The notes beneath the pieces are model-generated. The model was given only the letters and a program-made list of their open reading frames with translations. It ran no database searches and was not told the DNA's origin. DNA of 64,000 nt from Pseudoduganella dura (GTDB lineage Bacteria > Pseudomonadota > Gammaproteobacteria > Burkholderiales > Burkholderiaceae_D), in assembly GCF_009727155.1 (NCBI RefSeq), contig NZ_WNWM01000002.1, positions 2,418,001 through 2,482,000 on the forward strand, written 5' to 3'. The position numbers were made by a program, and so were the translations under genes. Below, one piece after another: positions 26,229-34,154 of this stretch (its first letter is position 1; each line of letters opens with the position of its first letter).

Positions 26229-27181
26229 GCCGCCGCCTCCGTCTGCTGCAAGGCCAGCCGAGCCGACTTGCGCACTTCCGGGTCGGGATCGTTGGCGGCC
26301 TCGCGCAGCGCCGGCAACGCCAGCGGCGACGCGATTTCGCCCAGCGCCAGCGCGGCTTCCTTGCGCAGGTTGCTGATCGTGTGCGTGAGCGCGGCGATCA
26401 GCGCCGGCAGCGCGTCGGCACTGCGCAGCCGGCCCAGGCTGCGCGCGGCGCGCAGGCGCACCTGCCAGTAGGGATCGTCCAGCGCGGCGATCAGGGCGGC
26501 GGCGGCGCCTTGCAGGCGCAGCTTGCCCAGCGTGGCCGCCGCTTCCTCGCGCACCTGCCAGGCCCCATCCCGCAGTGCGGACAGCAATGCCGGCAGCACG
26601 GCATCGTCCGTGGCGCTCCCCAGTGCGCCCACGGCGGCGCGGCGCACGTCGGCATGCGGATCACCGGTAGCCAGCGTGGTCAGCGCCGGCAGCGCTTCGG
26701 CATGCTTGAGCCAGCCCAGCACGGAGACGGCTTCGCGCCGCACCAGCGGATCCGCATCGCCCAGTGCCGCCAGTGCCGGGGCCGCCGTCTCCGGGGCCCG
26801 CAGTTCCCGCACGGCGCGCAGCGCGGCGGCGCGTACAAAAGCGTCATCGCTGGCGAGGTACGGCAGCAGCGCGATGGCCGACGAGGCCAGCTTCAGTTGC
26901 GCCAGGCTTTGCGCGGCGGCGGCGCGCACGTCTTCGTCGTCATCGGCCAGCAGCCGCGCCACGCCGGCCACGCTCTCCGGCGTTTCGAACGCTTCCAGCG
27001 CCTGCGCGGCCTCGGCGCGCACGTCGGCCGATGCGTCGCCCAAGGCACCGACCAGCAGCGGCAAATGTTCGTCGCCATCGAAGTCGGCCAGCGCCAGCAC
27101 GGCGATGCGGCGCACGGTGGCATCCGGCGCGCGCAGCCTGTCGGCGATCTCGGCCAGTTCGGGGTCGTCGTAATCGGTCAC
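26225..27181 (-). CDS. HEAT-repeat (PBS-lyase type) protein
   Basis: The 318-residue protein is almost entirely HEAT/PBS-lyase repeats of about 31 residues, each built on D-P-x-V-R-x-x-A-x-x-A-L-G (for example DADPLVRREAVSVLGWL, DPYWQVRLRAARSLGRL, DPDPEVRKSARLAL), about nine units. It is acidic at the N-terminus and lacks a signal peptide. Such solenoids are scaffolds or, in phycobilin lyases, cofactor-handling proteins. It is 12 bases after the ABC ATPase gene and overlaps the DUF971 gene, so it works with the flavoprotein/ferredoxin/transporter unit; maturation or partner assembly is my inference. Confidence 0.88.
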   Translation of the reverse strand: MTDYDDPELAEIADRLRAPDATVRRIAVLALADFDGDEHLPLLVGALGDASADVRAEAAQALEAFETPESVAGVARLLADDDEDVRAAAAQSLAQLKLASSAIALLPYLASDDAFVRAAALRAVRELRAPETAAPALAALGDADPLVRREAVSVLGWLKHAEALPALTTLATGDPHADVRRAAVGALGSATDDAVLPALLSALRDGAWQVREEAAATLGKLRLQGAAAALIAALDDPYWQVRLRAARSLGRLRSADALPALIAALTHTISNLRKEAALALGEIASPLALPALREAANDPDPEVRKSARLALQQTEAAA

Positions 27182-27193
27182 TTGTTTGTTTCC

Positions 27194-28078
27194 TTATGCA
27201 TGGTTGGATGCGGTGCCGCCGGGGCCGAGGGGGCTCAGCCGATCGAGTGGCACGATGTTCGCGTGCGGGTGCAGCAAGGCCAGGCAATGGCGCTTGTAGG
27301 CGGTAAATTGGGGCGAGGTCACCAGCGCCGCGTCGCGCGGGCGGGGGAAATCGAGGCGGATCTCCTCGACGATGCGGCCGGGCCGGGGGCTCATCACCAC
27401 GATGCGGTCGGCCAGGAACAGCGCCTCGTCGATATCGTGCGTGATGAACACGATGGTCGTTTTTACACGGGTCCACACGGCCAGCAGCAGTTCCTGCATT
27501 TTCAGGCGCGTCTGGGCGTCGAGCGCGCCGAACGGTTCGTCCATCAGCATCACGCGCGGGCCGTTGATCAGCACGCGGGCGATTTCCACGCGCTGCTGCA
27601 TGCCGCCGGAGAGCTGCACCGGGTAACGGTCCTCGAACCCTTCCAGGCCGACCAGCTCCAGCATGTCGCGGGCGCGCCGGTGCCGCTCGGCACGATTGAC
27701 GCCCTGCATCTTCAGCCCGAACGCCACGTTGTCGAGCACCTTCTTCCACGGGAACAGCGTGTGGTGCTGGAACACCAGGCCGCGGTCCGGGTGCGGCCCG
27801 GCCACGGTCTCGCCATCGACGCGGATGGTGCCGCTGCCGGGCTGCCAGTGCCCGGCCAGGCCGCCCAGCAAGGTGGACTTGCCGCAGCCGGACGGCCCCA
27901 GCACGCAGACGAATTCGCCGGGGCGGATGTGCAGCGACACATCCTGCACCGCGTCGAAGGCCTGCCTGCCCTGCCCGAGCCGGATCGTCAGGTGTTCGAT
28001 GTCGATGCCGCCGGGCGCGCCGTCTTGCACGGCGCGCTCTTCGATTGCGGAAAGTTCAGCGATTGATTCGCGGTTCAT
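27194..28078 (-). CDS. ABC transporter ATP-binding protein (SsuB/TauB type)
   Basis: A 294-residue ATPase of the nitrate/sulfonate/taurine importer family. Walker A GPSGCGKST, Q-loop VFQHHTLFPWKKVLDN, signature LSGGMQQRVEIARVL, Walker B RVMLMDEPFGALDAQTRLKMQ and H-loop FITHDIDEALFLADR are all intact. The N-terminal 30 residues and C-terminal 40 residues extend beyond the ATPase core. It overlaps the permease gene by four bases (ATGA). Substrate unknown; the family handles sulfonates, nitrate, cyanate and small aromatics. Confidence 0.92.
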   Translation of the reverse strand: MNRESIAELSAIEERAVQDGAPGGIDIEHLTIRLGQGRQAFDAVQDVSLHIRPGEFVCVLGPSGCGKSTLLGGLAGHWQPGSGTIRVDGETVAGPHPDRGLVFQHHTLFPWKKVLDNVAFGLKMQGVNRAERHRRARDMLELVGLEGFEDRYPVQLSGGMQQRVEIARVLINGPRVMLMDEPFGALDAQTRLKMQELLLAVWTRVKTTIVFITHDIDEALFLADRIVVMSPRPGRIVEEIRLDFPRPRDAALVTSPQFTAYKRHCLALLHPHANIVPLDRLSPLGPGGTASNHA

Positions 28079-28872
28079 GATTTCGTCCTTGTCATCAGGT
28101 ACCACGGCAGGAACAGGTTGCCGATCCTTTTCACCAGCACGCTGCTGCCCATGCCGATGGCGCCGATGAACAGCATGCCCACCACGATCTCGGGATAGTT
28201 CTGGATCGTGTACGACGCCCACGTGTAGTAGCCGATGCCGAACTGGCCGGAGATCATCTCCGCCGTCACCAGGCAGAACCAGGCGGTGCCCATGCCGATC
28301 GCCAGGCCCGTGACGATGCTGGGCGCGGCGGCCGGCAGGATCACTTCGGCGAAGATGCTCCAGCGCCCCGCCCCGAGGCTGCGGGCCGATGCGACCAGCC
28401 GCCCGTCCACGGCTTCCACGCCGTGGATCGTGTTCAGCAGGATCGGGAACAGCGCGCCGATGAAGGTGATGAACACCATCGACGCCTCGGACGACGGGAA
28501 CATCAGGATCGCCAGCGGAATCCACGCCACCGCGGGAATCGGCCGCAGCACCTCCAGCGGCGGCATCAGCACCTCCTCCACCCAGCGCGAGCGCCCGATG
28601 ACGAGGCCCAGCACGATGCCGGCCACGGCGGCGCCGGCAAACCCGGCGAATACGCGGTACACGCTGGCCGACAGGTGCTGCGACAGCTTCGGCGATTCGA
28701 CCAGCTCCCGGGCCGCTTCCACCACCTGCACGGGCGCGGGCACGTTCTGGAATGTGACCAGGCCGAGATCGACCTGCTTCGAGGCGGCCCACTGCCAGGC
28801 GGCCACGCATGCGGCCAGCGACAGCAGGCCGACGAGGGCACGGCGCAGCGTGCGGGAATCGGGCAGGCTCAT
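28075..28872 (-). CDS. ABC transporter permease (SsuC/TauC type)
   Basis: The 265-residue inner-membrane protein has six helices and the coupling loop GRLVASARSLGAGRWSIFAEVILPAAAPSIVTGLAIGMGTAW typical of SsuC/TauC/NrtB. PPLEVLRPIPAVAWIPLAILMF is the usual helix 3-4 segment. It lies between binding-protein and ATPase genes of the same operon; no duplicate permease is present. Confidence 0.92.
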   Translation of the reverse strand: MSLPDSRTLRRALVGLLSLAACVAAWQWAASKQVDLGLVTFQNVPAPVQVVEAARELVESPKLSQHLSASVYRVFAGFAGAAVAGIVLGLVIGRSRWVEEVLMPPLEVLRPIPAVAWIPLAILMFPSSEASMVFITFIGALFPILLNTIHGVEAVDGRLVASARSLGAGRWSIFAEVILPAAAPSIVTGLAIGMGTAWFCLVTAEMISGQFGIGYYTWASYTIQNYPEIVVGMLFIGAIGMGSSVLVKRIGNLFLPWYLMTRTKS

Positions 28873-28888
28873 GGCGGCTCCTTCCGGA

Positions 28889-30286
28889 TCAGATCGCGGT
28901 GCCGGCCTTCAGCCGGTCGTAGCCGACCACCTGGCCACCGTTCTTCTTCGCCCAGGCATCGGCATCGGCCTTCAGCAGGAACGCGCCCACCTCCTTGCCC
29001 TTGACGACGAAGAACGCATCGGCCGCCAGCAGCTTCAGGCCGGACTCCTGGTCATGCACGTACACGGTGCGCACCTTCTTGCCGCCCTGTTCCAGCTTGC
29101 GCAGCTCGGCGAAGGCCGTGCCCGCATCCGTGTAGTGGCGCACCAGCGGTTCGCCCTGCACCCAGATCTGCGTGAGCCGCCTGAAATCGGCGATCGGCTT
29201 GCCGGTGGCGGCATCCCTGGCATTCAAGGGCAGCTTGGCGTAGTTCTTCAACGCCTTCTCGTAGTCCAGGTTCGACTGCTTGAACGCCGTGCGCAGGTAC
29301 GAGTCGTCGATGAAGCTGTTGACGTCGATGTCGCTTTCGGTGCGCTTGAGCAGGCGCAGCGTCTCGATCGACGTGGCCACCGCCTGGCGGTATTCCGGCT
29401 TCCAGCTGAAATCGCGCGTCTGCAGGCCGACCGGGCCGTGGAACAGGTAATTCACTTCCGCCTCGATGCCGGTGACCTTGGCGATCAGCTCGCTGTATTT
29501 TTCCGGCTCGGCGGCGATCAGGCGGTCCGCCTCGAGCGCGGCGCGCAGGTAGGCAACCACGATCTCCGGGTATTTTTTCGCATAGGCCGAATCCACCAGG
29601 CTGCCGTGCAGGGTCGGCGCCCTGGCCTGCGAGCCGTCGAAGATCTTGCGGGCGTAGCCGCGATGCGGAAACAGTTCGGCGAACGGCACGAAATCGGCGT
29701 GCGCCTCGATCTTGTTGCTCTGCAGCGCGGAGCCGGCGATTTCCGGCGCCTGCGTGGTGATGTTCACATCCTTCTCGGGATCCCAGCCCTGCGCCTTCAC
29801 GGCGCGCAGCAGCATGCCGTGCGCCGTCGAGGCGAAGGGCACCGAGATGGTCTTGCCCTTCAGCTCCGCCAGTGACTGCACGTTCGAGCCTTTCGGCACG
29901 ACGATGCCGTTGCCCGAGCCCAGCGTGCTGCCGGACAGCACGGTGATGAAGATGCTCTTCTTGCCGGCTTTCTGGTGCGCCGCGCCGTTGAACGAACCGG
30001 GGAAGTCGGCCATCGAGCCGATATCGAGCTTGCCGGCAACCATCTCGTTCGTCAGCGGCGCGCCGGACGTGAAGTTCTTCCACACGATGTCGTATTTCGC
30101 ATCCTTGTACTTGCCGTCCTTCGGCAGGTACTTGTCGAGCAGGTTCAGTTCGCGGATCAGCAGGCCGCCGGTGGCGCAGTTGATCGTGGTGTCCTGCGTG
30201 CCGATGGCGACGCGGATCGTCTCGGCGTTGGTGGTACCGAAGGCAAGCAATAACGAAAGACCGATCAGGTGTCTGGACAATTTCAT
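28889..30286 (-). CDS. ABC substrate-binding protein with NosL-like C-terminal domain
   Basis: The 465-residue precursor has a signal peptide (KLSRHLIGLSLLLAFGTTNA). Residues about 20-370 are an SsuA/TauA-like binding fold (ETIRVAIGTQDTTINCATGG, VAGKLDIGSMADFPGSFNGA, GKTISVPFASTAHGMLLRAVKAQGWD). The last 70 or so residues (TVYVHDQESGLKLLAADAFFVVKGKEVGAFLLKADADAWAKKNGGQVVGYDRL) resemble NosL, the copper-binding accessory domain, but the Met-containing PMG copper motif is replaced by VGAFLL. This is about 130 residues longer than usual binders. Ligand unknown; a sulfur compound is suggested by the redox partners. Confidence 0.85.
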   Translation of the reverse strand: MKLSRHLIGLSLLLAFGTTNAETIRVAIGTQDTTINCATGGLLIRELNLLDKYLPKDGKYKDAKYDIVWKNFTSGAPLTNEMVAGKLDIGSMADFPGSFNGAAHQKAGKKSIFITVLSGSTLGSGNGIVVPKGSNVQSLAELKGKTISVPFASTAHGMLLRAVKAQGWDPEKDVNITTQAPEIAGSALQSNKIEAHADFVPFAELFPHRGYARKIFDGSQARAPTLHGSLVDSAYAKKYPEIVVAYLRAALEADRLIAAEPEKYSELIAKVTGIEAEVNYLFHGPVGLQTRDFSWKPEYRQAVATSIETLRLLKRTESDIDVNSFIDDSYLRTAFKQSNLDYEKALKNYAKLPLNARDAATGKPIADFRRLTQIWVQGEPLVRHYTDAGTAFAELRKLEQGGKKVRTVYVHDQESGLKLLAADAFFVVKGKEVGAFLLKADADAWAKKNGGQVVGYDRLKAGTAI

Positions 30287-30327
30287 TTTTTATTCTCCAA
30301 TGATTGCTGCAAGAGTCAACGCAACAG

Positions 30328-30561
30328 TCAGCGCAACAGATAAGGGATATCGACATGCACGGCGCCCGTAGGGCAATCCTTCTCGCAGGGCATGCAGTAC
30401 CAGCATTCGTCGAACTTCATGTAGGCCTTGCCCTTCACCAGGTCGATGGCGAGGACGTCGAGCGGGCACACGTCCACGCAGACGGTGCAGCCCTTGTGGG
30501 CGATGCACAGGTCCTCGTCGACGGTGACGGGCACGCTGGTGATGTTGATCGTGGTGGGCAT
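30328..30561 (-). CDS. 2x[4Fe-4S] ferredoxin, AprB-like
   Basis: The 77-residue protein has two cluster motifs: C19-x5-C25-x2-C28-x3-C32-P and C53-x2-C56-x2-C59-x3-C63-P. The second, ECWYCMPCEKDCPTGAV, closely resembles the ECWECYSCVKxCPQGA block of the AprB subunit of adenylylsulfate reductase, though this protein lacks AprB's long C-terminal tail. It is encoded ten bases after the flavoprotein gene, so it probably passes electrons to or from that FAD. Whether the pair acts on APS is not known; there is no sat or sulfite reductase nearby. Confidence 0.88.
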   Translation of the reverse strand: MPTTINITSVPVTVDEDLCIAHKGCTVCVDVCPLDVLAIDLVKGKAYMKFDECWYCMPCEKDCPTGAVHVDIPYLLR

Positions 30562-30571
30562 TGCTTCTCCT

Positions 30572-32296
30572 TCAGGCGGCGATGGGCTCGACCACGCGCA
30601 GGCGCTGGTAAGCGGTTTTTTCTTCATCCTGCAGCGGCACGATGTACGGTTCGATCGGCCGCTTGAAGCAGACCATTTCGCCATCCTGCTTCTGCAGCTG
30701 CACGTGCACGAACCAGTCCTGGTCGTTGCGCTGCGGGTAGTCGACACGGTTGTGGTACAGGCCCCAGCGGCTCTCGGTGCGGTACAGCGATGCGCGCGCG
30801 GCCATTTCGGCGCAGTCGCGGATCGCGTGCACTTCCATCGCGCGCATCAGCTCGTGCGGATTGCGCGCCTGGATGCGGTCGAGGTCCTGCCGGATCGTTT
30901 CGAAGCGCTGCAGCCCGATTTCCATTTTCTTCGTAACCTTCGGCGGCTGCAGGTAATCGTTGACCATGCGGCGCAGCTTGTACTCGACCTGGTTCGGCGG
31001 CAGGCCGTCCTCGCGCTGCAGCGGCGCCCACACGCGCCGGCGTTCGGCCTCGACCTGCGCTTCGTCCACGGCGGGCAGCTCGTGCGCGGCGCAATACGCC
31101 GCCGCGCTTTCGCCGGCCAGCTTGCCGTACACGAACGCCCCCAGCATGTAGTTGTGCGGCACGCACGCCAGGTCGCCGGCGGCATGCAGGCCGGCCACCG
31201 TGGTTTGCGCATGTTCGTCCACCCACACGCCAGACGCCGAATGGCCGCTGCACAGGCCGATCTCGGAGATGTGCATCTCCACCATCTGCTGGCGGTAGTC
31301 GGTGCCGCGGCCTTCATGGAACCGGCCCCGGCTCGGCCGTTCGTTGGTGTGCAGGATCGTTTCGATCGTCTGGATGGTTTCCTCGGCCAGGTGGTTCAGC
31401 TTCAGGAACACGGGGCCGTTGCCGCCCTGCAGCTCGTTATAGAATTCCTGCATCATCTGGCCGCTCCAGTAATCGCATTCGATGAAGCGTTCTTCTTTCG
31501 CGTTCGTGGTGTGGCCGCCGAACGGGCCGGTCACGTAGGCGCACGATGGCCCGTTGTAGTCCTTGATCAGGGGGTTGATCTGGAAGCATTCGATGCCCGA
31601 CAGCTCGGCGCCCGCGTGGTACGCCATGCTGTAGCCGTCGCCCGCATTGGTCGGGTTCTCGTAGGTACCGAACAGGTAGCCGGATGCCGGCAGCCCCAGC
31701 CGCCCGGCGGCGCCGGTGGCCAGCACCACGGATCTGGCGCGGATCACGTGGAAGTCCGCCGTGCGGCAGTCGAAGGCCATGGCGCCCGCGATGCTGCCGT
31801 CTTCCGCCAGCAGCAGGCGCGTGGCCACGAGCCGGTTGGTGATCTCCACGCGGGTGCGCTTCAGGCGCCGGTACAGCACCTTCTTGATGTCGTGCCCTTC
31901 GGGCATCGGCAGCACATAGGTGCCCATGTGGTGCACCTTGCGCATCGCGTAGTCGCCCGTTTCATCCTTCTCGAAACGCACGCCCCAGCGGTCCAGTTCC
32001 TCGATCATCGCGTAGCTGTTTTGCGCGTAGGCCATCACGGTTTTCTGGTTGACGATGCCGTCGTTGGCGACCGTGATCTCCTTGACGTATTGCTCTGGCG
32101 TGGCGAAGCCCGGCACCACGGCGTTGTTCAGGCCATCCATGCCCATCGAGACCGCGCCGCTGCGCTTGACGTTGGCCTTTTCCAGCAGCAGCACGCGCAG
32201 CGCGGGGTTGGCTTCCTTGGCCTTCACGGCCGCCATCGGCCCGGCGGTGCCGCCGCCGATGACGAGCACGTCGACAGTCTGTACATGCGTTTCCAT
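30572..32296 (-). CDS. AprA/fumarate-reductase-like flavoprotein
   Basis: The 574-residue protein starts METHVQTVDVLVIGGGTAGPMAA, a Rossmann FAD site; the SD GGGGAA favours the ATG at 32296 over 32308. The fumarate reductase/AprA fold is seen in KANVKRSGAVSMGMDGLNNAVVPG, GAELSGIECFQINPLIKDYNGP, GLHAAGDLACVPHNYMLGAFVYGKLAGESAA and a helical C-terminus with AARASLYRTESRWGLYHNRVDYPQRND, which matches AprA/SdhA. Paired with an AprB-like ferredoxin and an ABC importer, it looks like a dedicated cytoplasmic oxidoreductase for the imported compound. Not a standard SDH or FRD: no membrane anchor or b subunit is present. Confidence 0.88.
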   Translation of the reverse strand: METHVQTVDVLVIGGGTAGPMAAVKAKEANPALRVLLLEKANVKRSGAVSMGMDGLNNAVVPGFATPEQYVKEITVANDGIVNQKTVMAYAQNSYAMIEELDRWGVRFEKDETGDYAMRKVHHMGTYVLPMPEGHDIKKVLYRRLKRTRVEITNRLVATRLLLAEDGSIAGAMAFDCRTADFHVIRARSVVLATGAAGRLGLPASGYLFGTYENPTNAGDGYSMAYHAGAELSGIECFQINPLIKDYNGPSCAYVTGPFGGHTTNAKEERFIECDYWSGQMMQEFYNELQGGNGPVFLKLNHLAEETIQTIETILHTNERPSRGRFHEGRGTDYRQQMVEMHISEIGLCSGHSASGVWVDEHAQTTVAGLHAAGDLACVPHNYMLGAFVYGKLAGESAAAYCAAHELPAVDEAQVEAERRRVWAPLQREDGLPPNQVEYKLRRMVNDYLQPPKVTKKMEIGLQRFETIRQDLDRIQARNPHELMRAMEVHAIRDCAEMAARASLYRTESRWGLYHNRVDYPQRNDQDWFVHVQLQKQDGEMVCFKRPIEPYIVPLQDEEKTAYQRLRVVEPIAA

Positions 32297-32309
32297 AAGT
32301 TTCCCCATT

Positions 32310-32369
32310 CAGTTGCCGGCCCGGTTGCCGGCTCGATTGCAAGCTCGGTTGCTTGCTCAGTTGCCAGTT
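32310..32369. repeat. degenerate 12-bp tandem repeat
   Basis: Five consecutive 12-base units related to CRGTTGCCGGCT (for example CAGTTGCCGGCC, CGGTTGCCGGCT, CGGTTGCTTGCT) cover the end of the GntR gene and the spacer before the flavoprotein gene. The unit encoding the GntR C-terminus (ATGN-stop) is part of it, so repeat slippage could move the stop. Confidence 0.7.
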
Positions 32370-33127
32370 GCGTTGGAGCGCTGGCCGGTGCGGCGCGGCA
32401 GGCGCAGGGTGTACTGGAACGCATCGCCGCGCACGTACAGGTATTCGAAATCGAGCGGCACGCCGTCGACGGTCCAGGTGAGGCGTTCGATGCGCAGCAG
32501 CGCGGTGCCGACCGGCACCGACAGCGCTTTCGCCAGTTGCGGGTCGGCGCTGACGGCGCCGATCTGGATATCGGCATGGGACAGCAGCAGTCCGTAATCC
32601 GTTTCCAGGATCAGGAAGATGTCGCGTTCGGCCAGGTTCTCGCCGCGCAGGCGGTCGCCGATGCGGGTCGGCAGGTACGTCACTTCATACGAGACCGGTT
32701 CGTCGTCCACGTGGCGCACGCGGACGATCTCGGTGACCTTCGCGGTTTCCGGCAGGTGCAGCTGGCTGGCCACGTGGGCTTCCACCGGCACCGTCACGTG
32801 GCTGAGCACGCGGTTGATGACGGTATGCCCGCGGCGCGACATCGCCTCGCCGAAGCCTTCCAGCCGCGCCAGGTCCTGGCTCGGCCGGGGCTGGGCCACG
32901 AAGGTGCCCTTGCCGGGCACCTTGACGATCAGGCCTTCGTTCTGCAGGTCGGCCAGCGCCTGGCGCACGGTGATGCGGCTGACGGAAAAGATGGCGCTGA
33001 TCTCGCTTTCGGCCGGCAGGCGCGATTCGGGTTCATAGGTGCCGTCGACGATCCGCTCGCGCAGGCGTTCGCGTACCTGCGAGTACAGCGGCGCGGCGGA
33101 GGTTTCGAGAGCCCGGAAATGAGTCAT
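32357..33127 (-). CDS. GntR/HutC-family transcriptional regulator
   Basis: The 256-residue protein has an N-terminal GntR winged helix (PLYSQVRERLRERIVDGTYEPESRLPAESEISAIFSVSRITVRQALADLQNEGLIVKVPGKGTFVAQ-type pattern) and a C-terminal UTRA effector domain (ARLEGFGEAMSRRGHTVINRVL, RHVDDEPVSYEVTYLP, DFEYLYVRGDAFQYTLRL). It is first in the AprA-like operon. A perfect 14-bp palindrome 28 bases upstream is a natural operator, implying autoregulation and inducer-dependent expression of all eight genes. The ligand is unknown. Confidence 0.92.
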   Translation of the reverse strand: MTHFRALETSAAPLYSQVRERLRERIVDGTYEPESRLPAESEISAIFSVSRITVRQALADLQNEGLIVKVPGKGTFVAQPRPSQDLARLEGFGEAMSRRGHTVINRVLSHVTVPVEAHVASQLHLPETAKVTEIVRVRHVDDEPVSYEVTYLPTRIGDRLRGENLAERDIFLILETDYGLLLSHADIQIGAVSADPQLAKALSVPVGTALLRIERLTWTVDGVPLDFEYLYVRGDAFQYTLRLPRRTGQRSNATGN

Positions 33128-33154
33128 GGATGTTGTCCTTGCATGCTGGTATGT

Positions 33155-33168
33155 CCTGTCATGACAGG
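33155..33168. promoter_or_regulatory. palindromic operator candidate for GntR
   Basis: CCTGTCATGACAGG is a perfect 14-base palindrome 28 bases before the GntR start codon, where it would overlap the operon promoter or the transcript start. Similar short palindromes are used by HutC-type GntR regulators. Confidence 0.65.
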
Positions 33169-33342
33169 TGATGACGATGCAAAGATGGTATCGATGCGGT
33201 CCGCGCGTGGGAACGAATCGTTTTGTTATTGCTAATGCGGGAAGCGCCTCAGGCGCCGGGCGCATATCGATATGCGCCAGGTACCCGGGCTCCCCGGCGC
33301 GCCGGCCGCTATGATGCAATACCGACAACGATGGGAGCGGCA

Positions 33343-33996
33343 ATGGGATTCAAACTGTTCATGGTGGGCGCAACCCGCAAGCCGGGCTGCTTCGGCGCGC
33401 CGGGCGAGAACGACCGGGCCGGGGCCGCCGCCCTGGCGCGGCAGCTCACCATGAACGACCATGTTTACGTGGGTGAGGTGCCGCTGTCGGAAACGTTGTA
33501 TCCGCGTAACGGCGAGCTGTTCGTCGGCGCCTATGCCGATGGCGTGCTGGTCAGCCATGCCGGCATGGCCGGGCTCCTCGTCGACAACGGCGATGCGCGC
33601 CCCCCGCGCGGCGTGCGCGCAGATGCCAGGCAGACGCTGCTTGGACTTGCTCCGGGCGGCGAGGTGCTGGCCATGGTGCTGCACAGCGTCGTCGATTTGT
33701 GGGGGTTCGCTTCGTATGCGGACGGCGATCTCCGCCGCATGGCCGCCGGCTCGGCCGATGACGGCGTGTTCATCGACACGGGCACGCCCCTGCCCGAGGA
33801 ACGGCCGATGCTGGCCGGCGCCACCCTCGCCCGGCTCGATGAGGAAGGCGAAGGAGAAGAACTGGTATTGGCCGTGTCGGCGCGCCTGTTCGGCCGCGGC
33901 ATCGACGCGCTGGAGAAGCCTGGTGCGATGCTGAGCCACTACCGCCGGCCGCCACGGGGGCCGGTCGCGGCACTGAAAAAGCTGTTCGGGCGCTGA
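33343..33996 (+). CDS. DUF6928-like protein, paralogue of the 55.8-kb gene
   Basis: The 217-residue soluble protein contains YVGEVPLSETLYPRNGELFVGAYADGVLVSHAGMAG, then LAMVLHSVVDLWGFASYADGDLRRMAAGSADDGVFIDTGTPLPEERP and LVLAVSARLFGRGIDALEKPGAMLSHYRR. The HSVVD-W-GF-x-Y-x-D-G-x-L-R block and the G-x-P-L-P-E-E segment recall DUF6928, a widespread family of unknown function. A paralogue with the same ordered blocks lies at 55848-56483. No signal peptide or catalytic motif stands out. It is transcribed alone. Confidence 0.6.
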   Translation: MGFKLFMVGATRKPGCFGAPGENDRAGAAALARQLTMNDHVYVGEVPLSETLYPRNGELFVGAYADGVLVSHAGMAGLLVDNGDARPPRGVRADARQTLLGLAPGGEVLAMVLHSVVDLWGFASYADGDLRRMAAGSADDGVFIDTGTPLPEERPMLAGATLARLDEEGEGEELVLAVSARLFGRGIDALEKPGAMLSHYRRPPRGPVAALKKLFGR

Positions 33997-34154
33997 GTCG
34001 GTCTTTGGGGCCGCACGGGAAGCCGCCATGCCAGCCACGATGGCAGGGGCGCGCCCTCCTCCAATGAGGCGCCGCCGGCGACCCGTGCGGGGAATGCCAT
34101 GCGAAGCGCCGCGGCGCAGAATGGCTTCATCCAACAACGATGAAGGAGCACACC

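Noticed and set aside
30328..32296. flavoprotein/ferredoxin pair as classic adenylylsulfate reductase
   Set aside because: The ferredoxin lacks AprB's C-terminal tail, and no sat, qmo or dsr genes are present, so only resemblance is claimed.
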